Below the pieces are notes generated by a model. The model did no database searches and had not been told where the DNA came from. It worked only from the letters and a program-made list of their open reading frames with translations. The position numbers and the translations under genes were made by a program. 64,000 nt of DNA from Combretum micranthum (Eukaryota > Streptophyta > Magnoliopsida > Myrtales > Combretaceae), in the NCBI GenBank assembly GCA_024138025.1, contig JAMXBD010002218.1, positions 62,001-126,000 of the forward strand. The letters run 5' to 3'. Positions 1 through 13,314 of this stretch are shown piece after piece (position 1 is the stretch's first letter; each line of letters begins with the position of its first letter).

Positions 1-1040
1 TCGCATGTAATGTCTCCTGGATTGTGTCCTCTTAAGACTGTAATGCTAGCAAAACGGAAAAACAGATTAAGTAATCTTCAAATAGATTACCAATCTGTTG
101 AAACAAGAATAGAACAAACTCAGGATCATGGGATAAAAAGCTACAGAGAACTGGAAAATAATAAGGATTAGGGACCAGATTTCCAGATTAGAGTAACATA
201 TAGAGAACATTTGCAATATTATAAGAAGATATGATTAGCAATTAAGTCCTATGGAGAAAATTATTACCTTTACGCACGGCAGGTAGACAATTTCCTCATA
301 TAGACTTGTGGAAAGCGTAAGGAAAGCCTAGTAGAAAGCAAGAAAGTAATTAGGGAGTGTGTATAAATTTTGAAATAGAGAAGAGAGGAGTATGAGTAAT
401 CTATTCCATTACTCAGCCTTGGTCTTTATAAGATCTATTACTATTAATAAAGAAATGAGTAAGGAATTAGAAGAGAAAGATTGGCATGAGGTTTTGAAAA
501 AATTAGAATATTTAGATTTAAGCTCTGATCTGAAACCCAAAAATATCATTACTTTGGATAAAAGGCACTTATATTGTTTTGTAATATCTTGTGTGTGTGG
601 TAATAAGAACATGTAAGTGTTGTTTTATCCAGTCATGGCTTTATAATTTTCATATTCTCTTTCTTTCAATAACTCTTATGTTATTTTTCTTTTTTATTCA
701 TAAAAGTTTCCAAGTTAATAACTAGTAGGCTAAGTTTGTAAAGATTGATGTAGAACTAAGTGAGTGCGGGCTAAAATCTTTAATAAGTACTTAAGGCTAC
801 GGAGTTGTTCTTTGAAGGAAGCAATCACTATTCATAAACTTTGAATTATATTCAACAGACCTGCTTGTTTTGTCAAAAAGGCTATCGAGTTCTTAAAGAC
901 TTTTAGGGCTGAAGGGTGAGAATATAGGATTACACTTATGAAAAGTTCCTTGTAAAGATCCGAAAGAACCTGTCTTATCTATCCTTCATACATAGATATA
1001 AGCTTTTTTTTGGGTGATATTTTATCTCTTATCTGTCCTG

Positions 1041-1062
1041 TATATATATATATATATATATA
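1041..1062. repeat. (TA)11 microsatellite
   Basis: An uninterrupted TA dinucleotide run, directly visible. No function is inferred. Confidence 0.9.
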
Positions 1063-2726
1063 GATATAAGCTTTTTGTTTATTTTAAGGTTAACCAAATA
1101 TTAAGGAAAGAAAGAAAGGAAGGAAGAATAAAAGTTCTTCAGTCCAATTTTTATAGTCACATGTCCATTGTCTCAAGGGATTTCCTTTCTTTAAGTCGGA
1201 TTATGTTATCCTTTAGTGGAACTTTTAAGCTAGTCAGTGGATATCGATTTTTTTTTTTTTTGCTAGGAGAAATTGTATTCTATCAATTTTCTTGTGTTAA
1301 CTTATTTGATTGATATAATTGTACTCTGTTGAATGACATGATGTGGTGCAGTTTTCTTTTGTATTTAAATCCTGGTGGAAAGTGTTTCCATTTTCAAGTA
1401 CTTATTTCAAAAAGACTTTATGTAAGGACGGTTCCTCCTAATTAATATGGTAGATGTTGTCCAAATTATGGACATAGGCATTATTGTTTTTGGTTATATT
1501 TGGTGTTTATTACTTGGTCCTTGATAGGAATGGCCATGCTTGCAAAAGTTGGCTGCAAAATTGATGGTGCAAGTAGTGGATCAGTTTCAAATATGGTGTA
1601 GCATAAATTTGTTATTAAAATTTAATGAAACCTTGAGTTGGGTTGATTTGACCGATATTGAAACACGAATTTTGCTTTGCTATACCATGTGGTAAAATTC
1701 TATGTCAAAAGATAGGAGTGTCATGATAATAGAATTATTCACAATAATTATCTATACAACAAACTGTGTTGATGGTACTAGAAATAAGTTAGAAGTTGTG
1801 GGAACACTTGTGCCAAGAAGAGGATGAATTTTCTCTCTCTCTCTCTCTGTTTTTTTTTTTTTTTTAACTCCATTGGTTCCTTGTTCTTTGTCTTTATGCC
1901 CTAGTCATGGGAGGATCATATGGATTGACCATTGAGGCAAACATAGTGGCATCTAAAAGTTTTCAGAAAAAAAAAATATCTAATCAACTATTGAATGATC
2001 ATAATATAAAATTGGAAAATATACAAAATGGTCCTTCAAATTTTACAGTTTTTTTGTTAGTTCCTTTAAGTTTTGGAACTGCTGTTTTTCAGCTTAATGA
2101 TAACCAAGAAATAAATTAGGTACATAATATATATAACCATATTTATTCTTACTTTATTATTGTCTATTTTGAAAAGTTCGATTTTTTAGTTTTGTTTTGG
2201 TTGCTGCTTTCAAGTTTTTATCTTCATTATGTCATGGCATGCTCTTGTTTTTTTACCTTAATATATAATTTCACTTATCTTTTTCTTTGATTTTGTGTGT
2301 CAGTTAAACTCAATCTTGACACATTAGACTGGTAAGTTTTCAAAGTAGAGCTCATATTACATATTATATAAAATTTTCCCATTAGTATGATTGCATGAAT
2401 AAGGAAAAAGCTGGACATGTGCTATATGTTAGTTGATAATTTATATTTTTTTGTTTTCCCAATCTTTCCTTTTCTTCGGTCAGACCTTGCATTTTTCCTT
2501 TAATTGTGTGATTAATGCTGGGAGATATGAGGTGTTTTTACTTTAAAGGATACAGAAAATGTTACAGCATGTCCCAGGGAAAAAAAAAGTAATGGTATGC
2601 AGCATAATGTTCCTTAGTATTCATGAATATTCATAATTAACATGCGGATAGATGTTTTTGTTTTTTTGGTCTCTTTGAATAGATATTCAATATAGGAATA
2701 GATTGAGTTGCTCCTATGATATCTTC

Positions 2727-2948
2727 TCAATTTGAAGAAATAGAAGCATCTCTACTAATCTTCACAAAACCTTTTGCTGGAGGAGTCCATTTTACTACTT
2801 GGGATAGTGGAAAGGAATGGACTTTCTTCTTCCTATGATGCACCCAATATTCACTATATAATCTTCTTATATTATGATGCAGAGGAGTGAAATTTTCATG
2901 AATCAAACAATTTCGATCATTCCAAATCATCCAAATGGCAAAGCCAAT
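2727..2948 (-). pseudogene. LINE-type RNase H-like C-terminal fragment
   Basis: The minus-strand frame reads IWMIWNDRNCLIHENF near its start and WTPPAKGFVKISRDAS near its end. The first matches the W..WndRN.. block after the reverse transcriptase of plant LINE-like non-LTR retrotransposons. The second matches the start of the plant RNase H-like domain (RVT_3 family), W.PP..g.vKin.Da. The frame begins after a stop and ends at a stop just after the first RNase H strand, so the catalytic acidic residues further on are missing. I see no flanking reverse transcriptase. It is a dead relic; a fragment of a host RNase H-like gene of the same family is the alternative. Confidence 0.6.
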
Positions 2949-4887
2949 TTAAACGACTTTGGTACTTGCACACTTTCCCTTTCGGATTTTTCAAAAAGAA
3001 TCATGTAGCTTTACCTATTCATGTTTAAAAGAAGTATTTTTCTTATACTTCTACTGACAAAACTGGCTCCATATAGTTTCATTGTCACCCATGCAAAAAT
3101 CATACACTCTTTTTTAGACGCACAAGCTTTGTTTTGATATGGGATATTCTTAGTTCCTAAACTAAGTGGTTTTTGTTTAGTAAATTTGCTATACTTAAAT
3201 GAATGGCCTGTAACTATTTTTCGTGCACACACATTGTAGTGTTTCATTGCTTACCATATATGTATAATATACTTACTCTAATAAAGTCCATAGATGTGTC
3301 TATATATATATATCCTTTGTCGCTCTTACTACTCTTTTCCTTCTTCTCTAGACCCAACACTCACCTCTACATAAATCAACATTCATGCTGTCTGTGCAAA
3401 TAAGATCCAGCTAAGGAAAAGCAAAGGCAAACAAGAAGAATTGGTTTATTTCTTTATATTTTAATTTTTATATTTTTTCTAACCCATAATGTTGATGGAT
3501 TGAAGCTTTGATTTTGCAACAATAACTGTTTTTGTTGACTGTATGTTCCTTGGCAGGTCTCGATTGCAACATCTTCCACTACATCCATCACACTTGAAAC
3601 CCTAGCATAGTGAGTCACTGCTACACTCCATTAGTTATGAGTCATGCGTCCTTGTTTAATTGTATATATTGTGATCTGAGTTCCTCCAAATAAGTGCTTT
3701 AATCTTGGTTTTGAACCTTAACAAAACAAAATTTGATTTCATAAGCCTATTGTCACGCCCCGAGGGTATCCTAATAATAGTAATCAAGAAACACTTGATT
3801 TCCATTACTAGTTTACCTTCCAGGAATGACATGATTTCAATAAACATGATTTTTTTAGTTGCTTGGATAAGATAAACAAGCATATATAAGGCATAAATTA
3901 GTAAACAACTATCATGAAATAAGATATTACAGGCCATATGCATTATAAATCCTTACAAACCTTAGCTAATAGTTCTAATGCACATCATCAGCAGTAAAAG
4001 ATTAATAGAGATATAGATATTCTAATCTTATACTAGTCTTTAAGCTTCTGACTTCTAATCTCTTACTAGGACGATGCTCCTGCTAGTAATGAGCCAGGGT
4101 CATAAAGTAAACCTGAAAGGACTGTTGGAGTGTGAGCAAAAACACAAGCTCAGTGAATAACTAGAACTTACCACTTATTACATACAAGTTGTTTATCAAT
4201 CATATGAAATGCACCAATCAAACATATGAACATTACAAGCTTGGATAACTCGGAATCCAAACAGGATGAAGATTTACGCCCTCCCATCGGGGTTGAAGGA
4301 TCACAATCTATGGTCCACCTACCTAGGAGAGACTAAGCTTTCAGGAAATAATAATGTTCAATTTAGTTATCTCTTTAAACTTATCATGTTTTATCATTTA
4401 TTTCCTATTTTAGCTTTAGAAACTCCACTAAGTATTAGCTATTTCCATGTAATACCATAAGCGACGTCCTTCATTTACCATTTAGTTCCTATGGTATTAA
4501 CAGAACAAAGGTAATCTTGCAATTAACTAATAGCTCTCTTGCCTAGATAATTCAAGCATTACCAGAGATTCGAAAAACTAACACGTAGTAGGCTACCACT
4601 TACTCAAATGCTATTTATGTAAAATGTGGAATGCATGACAAATTTGCTTTATGATTCCAGTAGTTTTTAATCAATTTGGAGGTTATCAAGCATTACAGAC
4701 ACTCAATTAATATATAGGCAATACAGATAGATACAACTCTGTTATCACTTATAATAGAGTAACTTGGCAATCAACATAATACCACACACAGTTTCACAAG
4801 CCAAACAGTATACCAATTTCATTATCTTTTATTTAAAGTTCACTAATTCTATAAGCACAACCAATGTGATAAGACTGAGTTACTCAC

Positions 4888-4947
4888 CTGCCCATGCTAT
4901 TCAGTAGTAGTAATCATCAGGAAAGTCCTTTCCAATACCCGAGTTAC
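4888..4947 (-). other. Unit A predicted micro-exon 2 (60 nt)
   Basis: The minus-strand acceptor CTCAATAG/G precedes the block and the donor GGGCAG/GTGAGT follows it. The predicted intron 1 is 1501 bp (6448-4948) and intron 2 is 775 bp (4887-4113), ending at acceptor CTTTCAG/G. Exon 3 would run from 4112 to the LTR end at 3751 (362 nt). The cognate block occurs in B, C, D, E and F. Confidence 0.45.
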
Positions 4948-6448
4948 CTATTGAGATAAGTAATATAGTCATTAATTATACAAGACTATATAGCCTAGCT
5001 TTTAGGAATAATTAGGTGTCCTAAGGGTTGGCTGGGCTTCTGTTTTATTATTAACTGATTCTTTGAGGATATCCTTAAGTTCTAAATTATTGTTATCTCA
5101 GTTTACTTAATCGATTTTGGTTTGATAATTGAATCTATTGATTGGGTACTCGGGAAGTTTAATAATTTGGTTAATTCATTTTTTTATTTAAAAACTATTA
5201 GTTTTCTTTTTATTTACTTAATAAATTTTTCTTGTAAGAAAAATAGATATTTCTATACTCACAATTTTGGATTCTTTAAATTTCCATTGTTATATAATCA
5301 TCTACAACTATTTATTTAAATACATTTTTAGTATTCACTAAACTCATAAAATTTTTCCTATAAATTAATTAAATATACTGTTAATGAAAATAAACTTATT
5401 AATAAAAGGATTTACTAATTTAATTACAACTATTTTCGAAAATTTTCTTTTTACCATAAAAATAAGAATATTAATAATTATTTACAATATTAATAATAAT
5501 AAAAATAATAATAACAACAATAATACTAATAATAATGATAATATTAATAATAACAAGCATCATAACAACAATAATAATTCCGAAATAAAATAAAGTAAAA
5601 ATAATTACTTTTCATAATATTAGTATTTGTATTAATTGTCTTATACTTTAATTTATACTAATTGTAAGTTTTTATTAAATAATATTACTAAAATAACTTT
5701 AATTTTAAATTCATATATAATATTATTTCAGAAAAGATATTTCCAAAAATTCTAAAAATTCTTTTAATAATATTAAGAATATTAATAATTATAGTTAGAA
5801 AACTTATTATACATAAATTAATTAATAAAAGTAATTTATATTTCTAAAAAATTCTTTTCTGATTAATATTAATAGATTAAATATTTAAATATCATATTAA
5901 TAATACTAGAAAATAATATATTTTCAAATAAATAAATAAAAATTCTGATATTGTATTACTAAATGTTAAATATCATTATAACTTTTCCAGAAAATAAATA
6001 AATAAATAAATATTATTATTCTAAAATTATTTATATTATTAATTATTCTATAATTAAATTTAATTAACTTCGTTTTTCTTTTTTTTTTTTTTTTTTCCCG
6101 AGAGGTACACGGGTGGAACACATCCCATGTTCCTCCCCATGCTCATCAGGGATTACTGTTCATTGTCTTCCCCGATGAGCTTCGATCGATTTCGATGTCA
6201 AGAAGTCGGTTTTCTGGATCCTATGAGCTCCTAAGACATCAAGCTACTTAAATATCTTAAATAAACAACAACATGCTACCAGCTTTTTCGGATCATCAAG
6301 TTTGGTTAGGGTTTCCGAAAATTACCTTCGTTGTGCTCCTCGATGAAATTCAAAGCTTCTAATGGACTTGGTTAGGTTCCTATGATGTTCAGAAATCAAT
6401 CCCAATCCTTAGATTCGAAAGAAAACACACAAAATTAAATCAACTTAC

Positions 6449-6652
6449 CTTGAGCTCGTTTTTAAGCGCTTTTCAAGTTTTTTGTTCGAAATTTTGAACT
6501 GGGTTGGTTGTTATGTTTAAAAACCGGTTTCCAGGTTGATTCGACTACGAATAATAAGGAGTTTAATTCTGGAAAGTTTGGGATAGGTTGAAGTCTGTTT
6601 GCTTGTCCTTCTAATGTCCTTAGTATATGTGTATATATATTATATATAATAT
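6449..6652 (-). promoter_or_regulatory. Unit A TATA region, leader and splice donor
   Basis: On the minus strand a TATA-rich block (6631-6652) is followed by a leader of about 170 nt without any ATG (no CAT on the plus strand from 6449 to 6630). It ends at a consensus donor, AAG/GTAAGT, with the intron GT at 6448-6447. The same order occurs in C, D, E and F. It is predicted by eye. Confidence 0.5.
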
Positions 6653-7845
6653 AGACGTTAGCTGCTTGTTTTCTCCTACATTATTGATCTGAACTGCCTC
6701 TGTTTGTTGTTAATTCATCAGCTTGTTGCATTGTCATTAATGCAAGGATGATTTGGCAAGTTGAGATTGGCTTAGGATTAGATTTGCATTGACTTTGTTT
6801 GCATTATTGAAGAAATTTTCAGCTCACATTTCTTAAGAAGATCAAAGCCATTGAACAATGATCAAACGTCTCCAGCAAGTTGATAATATGAATGTATTAA
6901 TTAAATAGTAGTTAGATATTATTTAGTTGAATTTTCGGGTAGTTTATTACACTAATAGGGTATAATTTAACTAATATATGTAAGTTTATATACAAAAATA
7001 TTTTTAATGGATCCTACAAAATGTTTAGTTAACCAAACAGTACAAATTTAAGTTTTAATTGTACATATCTATTTGTTTAAGAAAGATTTATCTCCCGCGA
7101 TTTAGGATTTCTAAGCTAGTTGGGCCAATTTTCGTTTCAGGCTCCAAGGGCTTATGAAAACCCTAATTTGAATACTGGTATGATTCAATTTCTTATTTGA
7201 AGTCTAGATCTTGAGTTATTCATCAGTTTATATTTTTATTGTGTATTTATAATTCTAACGATTTATCTAAAAGTTGTCATTTCCTAACTATAAACATATT
7301 GGATCGTTTACTTAATATTACTACTGATATATAAGCTAAATTAGTTATATATATTAGATTTGGATACCCACTATGAAATCTTATCAATATAGTTTATTGC
7401 TAACTAGGAATCTCGAATTTTAGGGTTTAAATCCAAGTACAGGTTCATTGCTATTCTTTGTTTTAATTTCAGGTCTCTGTTGGGTACAAATGTAGTCACT
7501 TAATTTCTATACTTAGGTTTTCCTGTTTAATCTGTCTGTTTGATAAGGATTCGGGTTTGGAATTTGAAGTTTCCTTTAATCATATCTAGTATTATCAATT
7601 TAGGATACGAAATCTCGTTTTTGGTATCAGGTGAGGTCAAAAAAGTTCTTTATTTAATTTATGGATCCTAATTCGACCAAATTCAAGTTATGTATCTAAT
7701 CTTAGGTTTTTGGTAACTTCTAGGTTTACTAGTTAATTCATAACTTCTAAATTAGAGTAATCTTATACTATGGAAATTCCTGAGGTTTACACCTATACGT
7801 ATTGGTGAAGATGTGTAATATATTAATGATCCATTTACTATGATG

Positions 7846-8202
7846 TAAATGTTAAATTTGGTAGTTAGACTTTATATAAAAATTTGATTTTGTATTTAAA
7901 CTTTGAAGTGATTAATTTAATGCATACTCAAAATTTTTGTCACTTTTTTTATTGCTTACATAACTTTGATTACTTTCTTCACTGATTTTGAAAAAGATAA
8001 CATATTGTTGAATTTAAAAAAGGTCTTTTAATACCGTCTAATATTAATAGGCTATTTTTTTCCATTAGAAAACAAGGTAAACGGGTTAATAAGGTAGTAA
8101 AATTAGCCATAAAAGTTTGATTAAGTATCAAATCATCTACTTTAAAGATCAAATATGAAATTAAATTTTTCTATAAAGTTTAGGTTTCGAATTTGACATT
8201 TT
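7846..8202. mobile_element. Foldback MITE-like element
   Basis: The left arm (about 7846-7925) and the right arm (about 8125-8202) are imperfect reverse complements. ACTTTATATAAAAATTTGA on the left pairs with the complement of AATTTTTCTATAAAGT on the right, with outer ends AAATGTTAAAT and ATTTGACATTT. Length is about 357 bp and there is no coding content. I could not fix a target duplication, so the superfamily is open. Confidence 0.5.
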
Positions 8203-10437
8203 CCTTTACAATACTTATGCTAAGTTGAATGGAACTTATTAGAGTCATTTTGCATTCTAAGTTGATTTGGTGTAATGCTTGCTATTCATTATGTTGGCAT
8301 ATATATTATAACAAATATTCTTGCCTATTATTTGGAGTAGGATTTTCAGAACTGCATTGTTGTATAGTTGTAATACTAAGATCAAATCCTATAATAGTGT
8401 TTCTATTGCTTGTTCATGAGTTGAAGACAGAGAAAATATAGTTGGATTCTCAGTTTTATAACTTGTATTGCAACACCAAGAAAACCCATTATACCCTTTA
8501 TAGTTTTACATCTGGTTTCAGATGTTGACATTGCTTTTGCAAGGAATCAATTGGATCATGGTGTTTAGGTAATGTCTTATATAGAAAATGTCCTGTTTTT
8601 TTGTTGACAAACCAATAATTGATTTTCCAAAGTGCAAATGCTCAATTTACAGAGGATTCATTGTGTTTGCTAATTGCAAGTTAGGGTAGATCAAGATTGG
8701 CCAAGTACTGTGATGAAGTTTTCCTATGTCAATCAATACTAATGCCATCGTCAATTCGTTATAGCCCTTGATCGATACATGACTTATTCGAACTAACTAT
8801 AAACTGAATTATATATTTTACTATTAAAATATTTGGTTATTTATTTGTTGATTGTTTTTTTTTATGACATATTGGAATTAGTTTTAAGCTCATGATCTAT
8901 ATATTTCACTCACAAATTCTTTTATTATCCATCTGCAGTTTTATACTTGTTTTCATATCATGCAATCTAATTTCTAGTTCCCTCTTATATGCACTAGGCA
9001 GACTTAACATGATAGCGACGATACACACTAATTTTATAAAACCATAAAGGAATTAATAAATACATAAATAAACAAAGAAGGCCAGTCTCATTTCACAACA
9101 TTATATTATATATTTGCGTCTCTTGACTTTTACTAGCTACTAGAACAATTTTTTAATGATTTTTTTCCCTGTTACTAAAGATGATGTTTTCTTTTCTCTT
9201 ATCTTTCTCTTTGTCAGTGACTATTAACTGAAGCATAGAAACACATTTGTGTCTCTTGGCTTTTACTGGCCCCTACAACATACTTGGTTCTTTCTCCCAA
9301 TTGTTCTCTCATCACTTCCAATTTTTTGGCTATAAAGGTAAAACTTGCTACCAAATAGAGTTGTATGATATAATCACTATCAGTTACAGTTTTTAGTTAG
9401 TTTGAATTATTGCTAAAACTTGGTAATTGAAAGGAGATGACCATGAAAAAAATTATCAGTACTAATTTTCTTATCCTAATAGTAACTATTAATCAATAAA
9501 TATAAAACTGCATAGAATCAAATAAGGTCTTAAAGTTAAACTAGTACCAAAAATGGAGATGTTATATTATGGCTTGATGGGTGGGATGTTGGTATGGTTT
9601 TTTTAATGAGTTTTGGTATGTGTCTAGTCTAGGATTGTTATGGTTTTGCAAAAATTGGAGATTAGAAAATATGTTTGGTTTTTGATGAATCCTTGGTGCA
9701 ACAGTTCCTAAAGTGAACCTTGGAGAAATCTAGAATTAGGATTCTAGGGCTAAGGCCAAGTGTGTGTAAGGGTGTGTGCTTGTTGAGGTTAGATGATAAT
9801 ACATGGGGTCGTCTCTTCTTGATGTTCCCTTCACTTTTGTTGTGTGGATATTTTAGATAAAGCCGCCACATCTGATTATATTATCTTCTAATTAGCTTGA
9901 AAAGCTATGAGATTTGATAATTTTTCTATTAATTTTTTCAATTACAAATTCACCCAAATATGTTGCTCCATATACAATTTAACCCCATTTGATATCAAGC
10001 TTCTGGAGCTGTGGATATTTATGTGGAGTGTCTATTTAACAATTTAAAAGCACGTTATTTGGCAATTGATGCTTTGAAAGCTCATTTTCAAAGAGAATGA
10101 AGCAAAATGAACATAAAAGTATATTTACATTTTATCCTTTTATAGGATGTCCCATTTTTTCATTCTGCTTTTGGTCAGCTACATATTATTACTTTTGTTG
10201 TTGTTGTTTGTTATTATTATTATATTATTAGTGTTTCATTTTTACTTGTTAATAGCTCAAGAAAATGGTTCATAATATATATAAGCATTAATGGATCTCC
10301 TCAGTTCATTTTTCACGAAGTCAAATAATTTCGTTTTCTTACATTAAAATGCATCTGCTTCCTCATAAGTCAACCCGACGAATTTTGATAAAAGAGATTG
10401 TGATTGCTATACAGTTTGAGCTTTTTGAATTTTTTTT

Positions 10438-10524
10438 CTCTTATTTATGTTTCGTCATGTTGCATCTTATAGCTGTGACCATAGTATTTCTCTTATTTCT
10501 GTTTCGTCACGTTGCATCTTATAA
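10438..10524. repeat. Two-copy direct repeat, 52-bp period
   Basis: A block of about 34 bp starting CTCTTATTT.TGTTTCGTCA recurs 52 bp downstream with about three substitutions. It lies upstream of the CACTA transposase, so it may be part of that element's left subterminal region, which is inference. Confidence 0.6.
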
Positions 10525-11424
10525 TAGTGAATCAAATGCTGCAACATCCTTTGCTCTGTTCTATATTTCTGAAGTATGCATTTGGACTGAAAATTAGACT
10601 CTTTTGTATAACACTGTCTGTAACCAACTATTGACCCTTGTAAAAAATATATAATATCAATATGAATTTCACGGGAGGAAAAAGGAATACTGCTTAAAGT
10701 TATTACCCATATGAATAGTTTAGGAAAGCAAGAAAACGTGGCGGACACTTTCTATTACAAATGATAAATTATCCAACTCCATGTCCTATAAGAACAGGGA
10801 GACTTCAATTAATTAAGTGAACACTTTAATTATAATTAAGATGGAACGATTAGAGAGAATGTTTGTAAGAAGGATGCTTGTTCGATCAGATTAGGTAAAG
10901 CCAAGAAAGAATCTGAGAGAAGCTCAAACGACATGACAATTGAAGAACTTTTTTTCCTTTTGAATTTCGAGGCTTGTATGAGGCCAAAAAGGGGGAAAAA
11001 GAGATCATTATATACTTATTTATGTCAATTCATTGACCAAAATAGGCAGTCCACTTGTTGAAGTATGGTGTAGAGGTAGTGTCGGTTTCATATACGAATG
11101 AACATAACATAGACATGCATTGTTTGCCCAAAAATTTGAAGAGCTTCAACATAGATGTGGTTGTTTAAAAAAATATAAATGTCTTTTTCCTTTAATTTTG
11201 ATCTCACATCTATGATTTTATCCAAATGAAAAGTCTAATTTTATCATCCAACTCTGAAATTGCATATTAAAGATGATGCACAATCGTTTTTATTGCACTA
11301 TCAATTGCAATATTTGAGATAAGTGTAGATTGGTCAATTTTTTATTGTAGTGTATTCTATTGATTTTATCATACCATATTTTTTATCTTCTAATTATTTT
11401 TTCTTGTGGCTTCTCTTAGAATAT

Positions 11425-13314
11425 ATGGATAAGAATTGGATGAATTGCGGCATTGGAAGTGAAGAGTACGAACGAGGTATAGAATTTTTTGTTGCATACA
11501 TGTGATTGAAATATGGAGGAAACATAGAGTTACATTGTCCATGCAGGAAATGTTTAAATAACAACTTGTACACTGTGAATGTGATTAGAGCATACTTGCT
11601 TGTTGATGGGATAAACATAACTTATAAGTGTTGGATATATCATGGTGAGGAGCCAACTATTGAATTGCCTAGTGGACCTCGTGGTAGAACTCATATAGGT
11701 AGTGAGATGAGATCTAATGTGGAGGAGTACAATGTGGAAAATGATGATGACATTGATGGGCTTGATGAGATGCTTGAAGATTTTGGAGCTTTTGCTGCGA
11801 ACCAAGCGGAAGATTCCAGCCTTGATGGCTTCAATATTCCAATAGATTTTTTAAGTGGTTTAAGAGTTGATTCACAAGAAAAGCTTTATTCGGGTTGTAA
11901 GTTCTCTAAATTCTCCTTTATAGTGAAGCTTCTCCACTTGAAAGTGTACAATAAGTGGACCAATAAGTCGTTTGACATGCTTCTACAATTTTTGTGTGAT
12001 GTGATACCTAATGGAGATTGTCTTCCCATTCATACTATCATGCAAACAAGTACTTAGGGGGTTGGGTATGGGTTACCACAGTATTCATGCATGTAAATAT
12101 GATTGTTGTATATTTTGGGGTACAAAAGCATTACTAGTTGCTTACTTGCGGTACTTCTAGGTATAAGATGACTGGAGGGTCTAGAAAGCTATTCCTATAA
12201 GATTGTACGATACTTTCCTATAAACCAAGGTTGCAATGGTTTTCATGAATCCTAAGATTGCTCAAAAATGCGTTGGCATAAAGATGAACATAAGAGACAA
12301 GAAACATTATGGGCCATCCAGCAGAATGGGTGTTATCTTGGATTAATTTTGATAATGAATTTCCAGAGTTTGCAAAGGATAGTCGTAATGTGTGGTTGGG
12401 GTTAGCGAGTGATGGCTTCAATCCTTTTGGTACAATGAGCCAATCATATAGCATGTGGCCAGTCGTGCTTCTTACATACAACTTACCACCATAGATGTGC
12501 ATGAAGAAAGAAGAGTATTTCATGATCGTTGTTAATCCCTGGGCCTAAAGCACCAGGGAAGGAGACGACGTGTACATGCAACCTTTGATTGATGAGTTGA
12601 ATGATCTTTGGGTCAATGGACTATGGACATATGATGCATACTCGAAATCTTGTTTTAAAATGCATGTTGCATTGATGTGGACCATCAACGACTTTCCAGC
12701 ATATGGGAATTTGTCAGGGTGGAGCACAAAAGATACAACGCTTGTCCGGTATGTGAAGATCAAACACCATCAATAAGACTAAAAAGCAAGATTGGGTATG
12801 TTGGTCATAGGATGTGGTTACTAAAGGAACATAGGTGGAGACGTAGCTTGAAATTTGACGGAATGCGTGATAATCGTGAAGCTCCAGAACCGTATTCTAC
12901 AGAAGACATTCTTCACCAATTACATACAGTTGTAGATGTGGGTATGGGAAAGCATCCAAGGAAAGTTAAAAGAGCCCATCATGTTAGCGGGTTCAACTGG
13001 ATTAAAAAATCCATATTCTTTCAATTGCCATATTGGTCAAAGTTGAAGCTTAGGCATAATCTTGATGTCATGCACATTGAGAAGAATATTTGTGAGAATA
13101 TTGTTCACACAATTCTTAGGACTAATGGAAAAACAAAAGACACTTACAAAGCTAGGCTTGATTTATAGGAACTTGGTATTCGAAAGGAACTACATCTACA
13201 AAAGCGGGCTAATGGCAAGTATTTAATGCCTTGTGCAAGTTATGCATTAAGTAATTCTTAAAGAAAAATTATTCTGTCAATTTCTAAGCAATGTTAGATT
13301 ACCAGATGGTTATG
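11425..13314 (+). pseudogene. CACTA TNP2 transposase, 5' part (broken)
   Basis: The reading starts MDKNWM (11425). It holds a transposase-associated domain with HCPCRKC and W.YHGE, interrupted by a TGA near 11503. A frame-scrambled segment (12058-12300) follows. The conserved TNP2 core then has KDSRNVWLGLASDGFNPFG, SYSMWPVVLLTYNLPP, PLIDELNDLW, WTINDFPAYGNLSGWST and NLDVMHIEKNICENI. The core jumps between frames at several points: a UAG after NLPP, and a shift near 12740 just after SGWST that brings in ACPVCEDQT. Family proteins cut and rejoin CACTA ends at TIRs. At least five lesions rule out activity. The gene stops at 13314, where unit B has inserted, and resumes at 17571. Confidence 0.88.

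Larger units (their letters stand above)
1..3750. other. AT-rich left flank, no confident gene
   Basis: I see no recognisable complete gene here. An open frame runs from base 1 to a stop near 168 on the plus strand and could be the tail of a truncated exon, but I recognise no family in it. A 74-codon frame at 392-616 is equally unplaceable. The stretch holds simple repeats (TA near 1041, CT near 1830, T-runs near 1250 and 1850). A splice-acceptor-like TTGGCAG followed by a short open stretch lies near 3560. A LINE-type RNase H relic on the minus strand is listed separately. Confidence 0.5.
3751..7791 (-). mobile_element. Unit A: giant solo LTR (4.04 kb)
   Basis: The unit begins TGTCACGCCCCG and ends GAGGTTTACA. 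It is flanked by perfect 5-bp repeats CCTAT at 3746-3750 and 7792-7796, the signature of LTR-element integration. It has no gag-pol frame and no second LTR. The promoter-like block reads on the minus strand, so the LTR orientation is minus, with the end ...GGGCGTGACA at 3751. Relatives in this window are B, C, D, E, F and G. Placing it with Tekay-type Ty3/gypsy chromoviruses rests on the LTR size and the GGGCGTGACA end and is inference. A 5-bp TSD and TG...CA ends exclude Helitrons and Mutator elements. Confidence 0.8.
7797..11424. other. Intergenic, AT-rich; CACTA left end not located
   Basis: I found no gene I can support. The left terminus of the CACTA element should lie here or further left, but no CACTACAA terminus flanked by TCA is visible. 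The missing downstream part of the interrupted gypsy pol is not visible on the minus strand either. It holds a foldback MITE, a 52-bp-period duplication, and two similar blocks near 9117 and 9240 (both around GTCTCTTG.CTTTTACT). Confidence 0.5.

Noticed and set aside
5384..5593. Asn-rich open frame
   Set aside because: It is an AAT/AAC triplet-rich stretch inside unit A; its composition alone keeps the frame open.
10467..10748. 93-codon minus-strand frame
   Set aside because: No recognisable motif, and it overlaps a plus-strand frame across a local duplication.
11342..11352. TTATTGTAGTG as a CACTA terminus
   Set aside because: It faces right, into the transposase, so it cannot be the left end of this element. 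I found no partner end with matching flanks.
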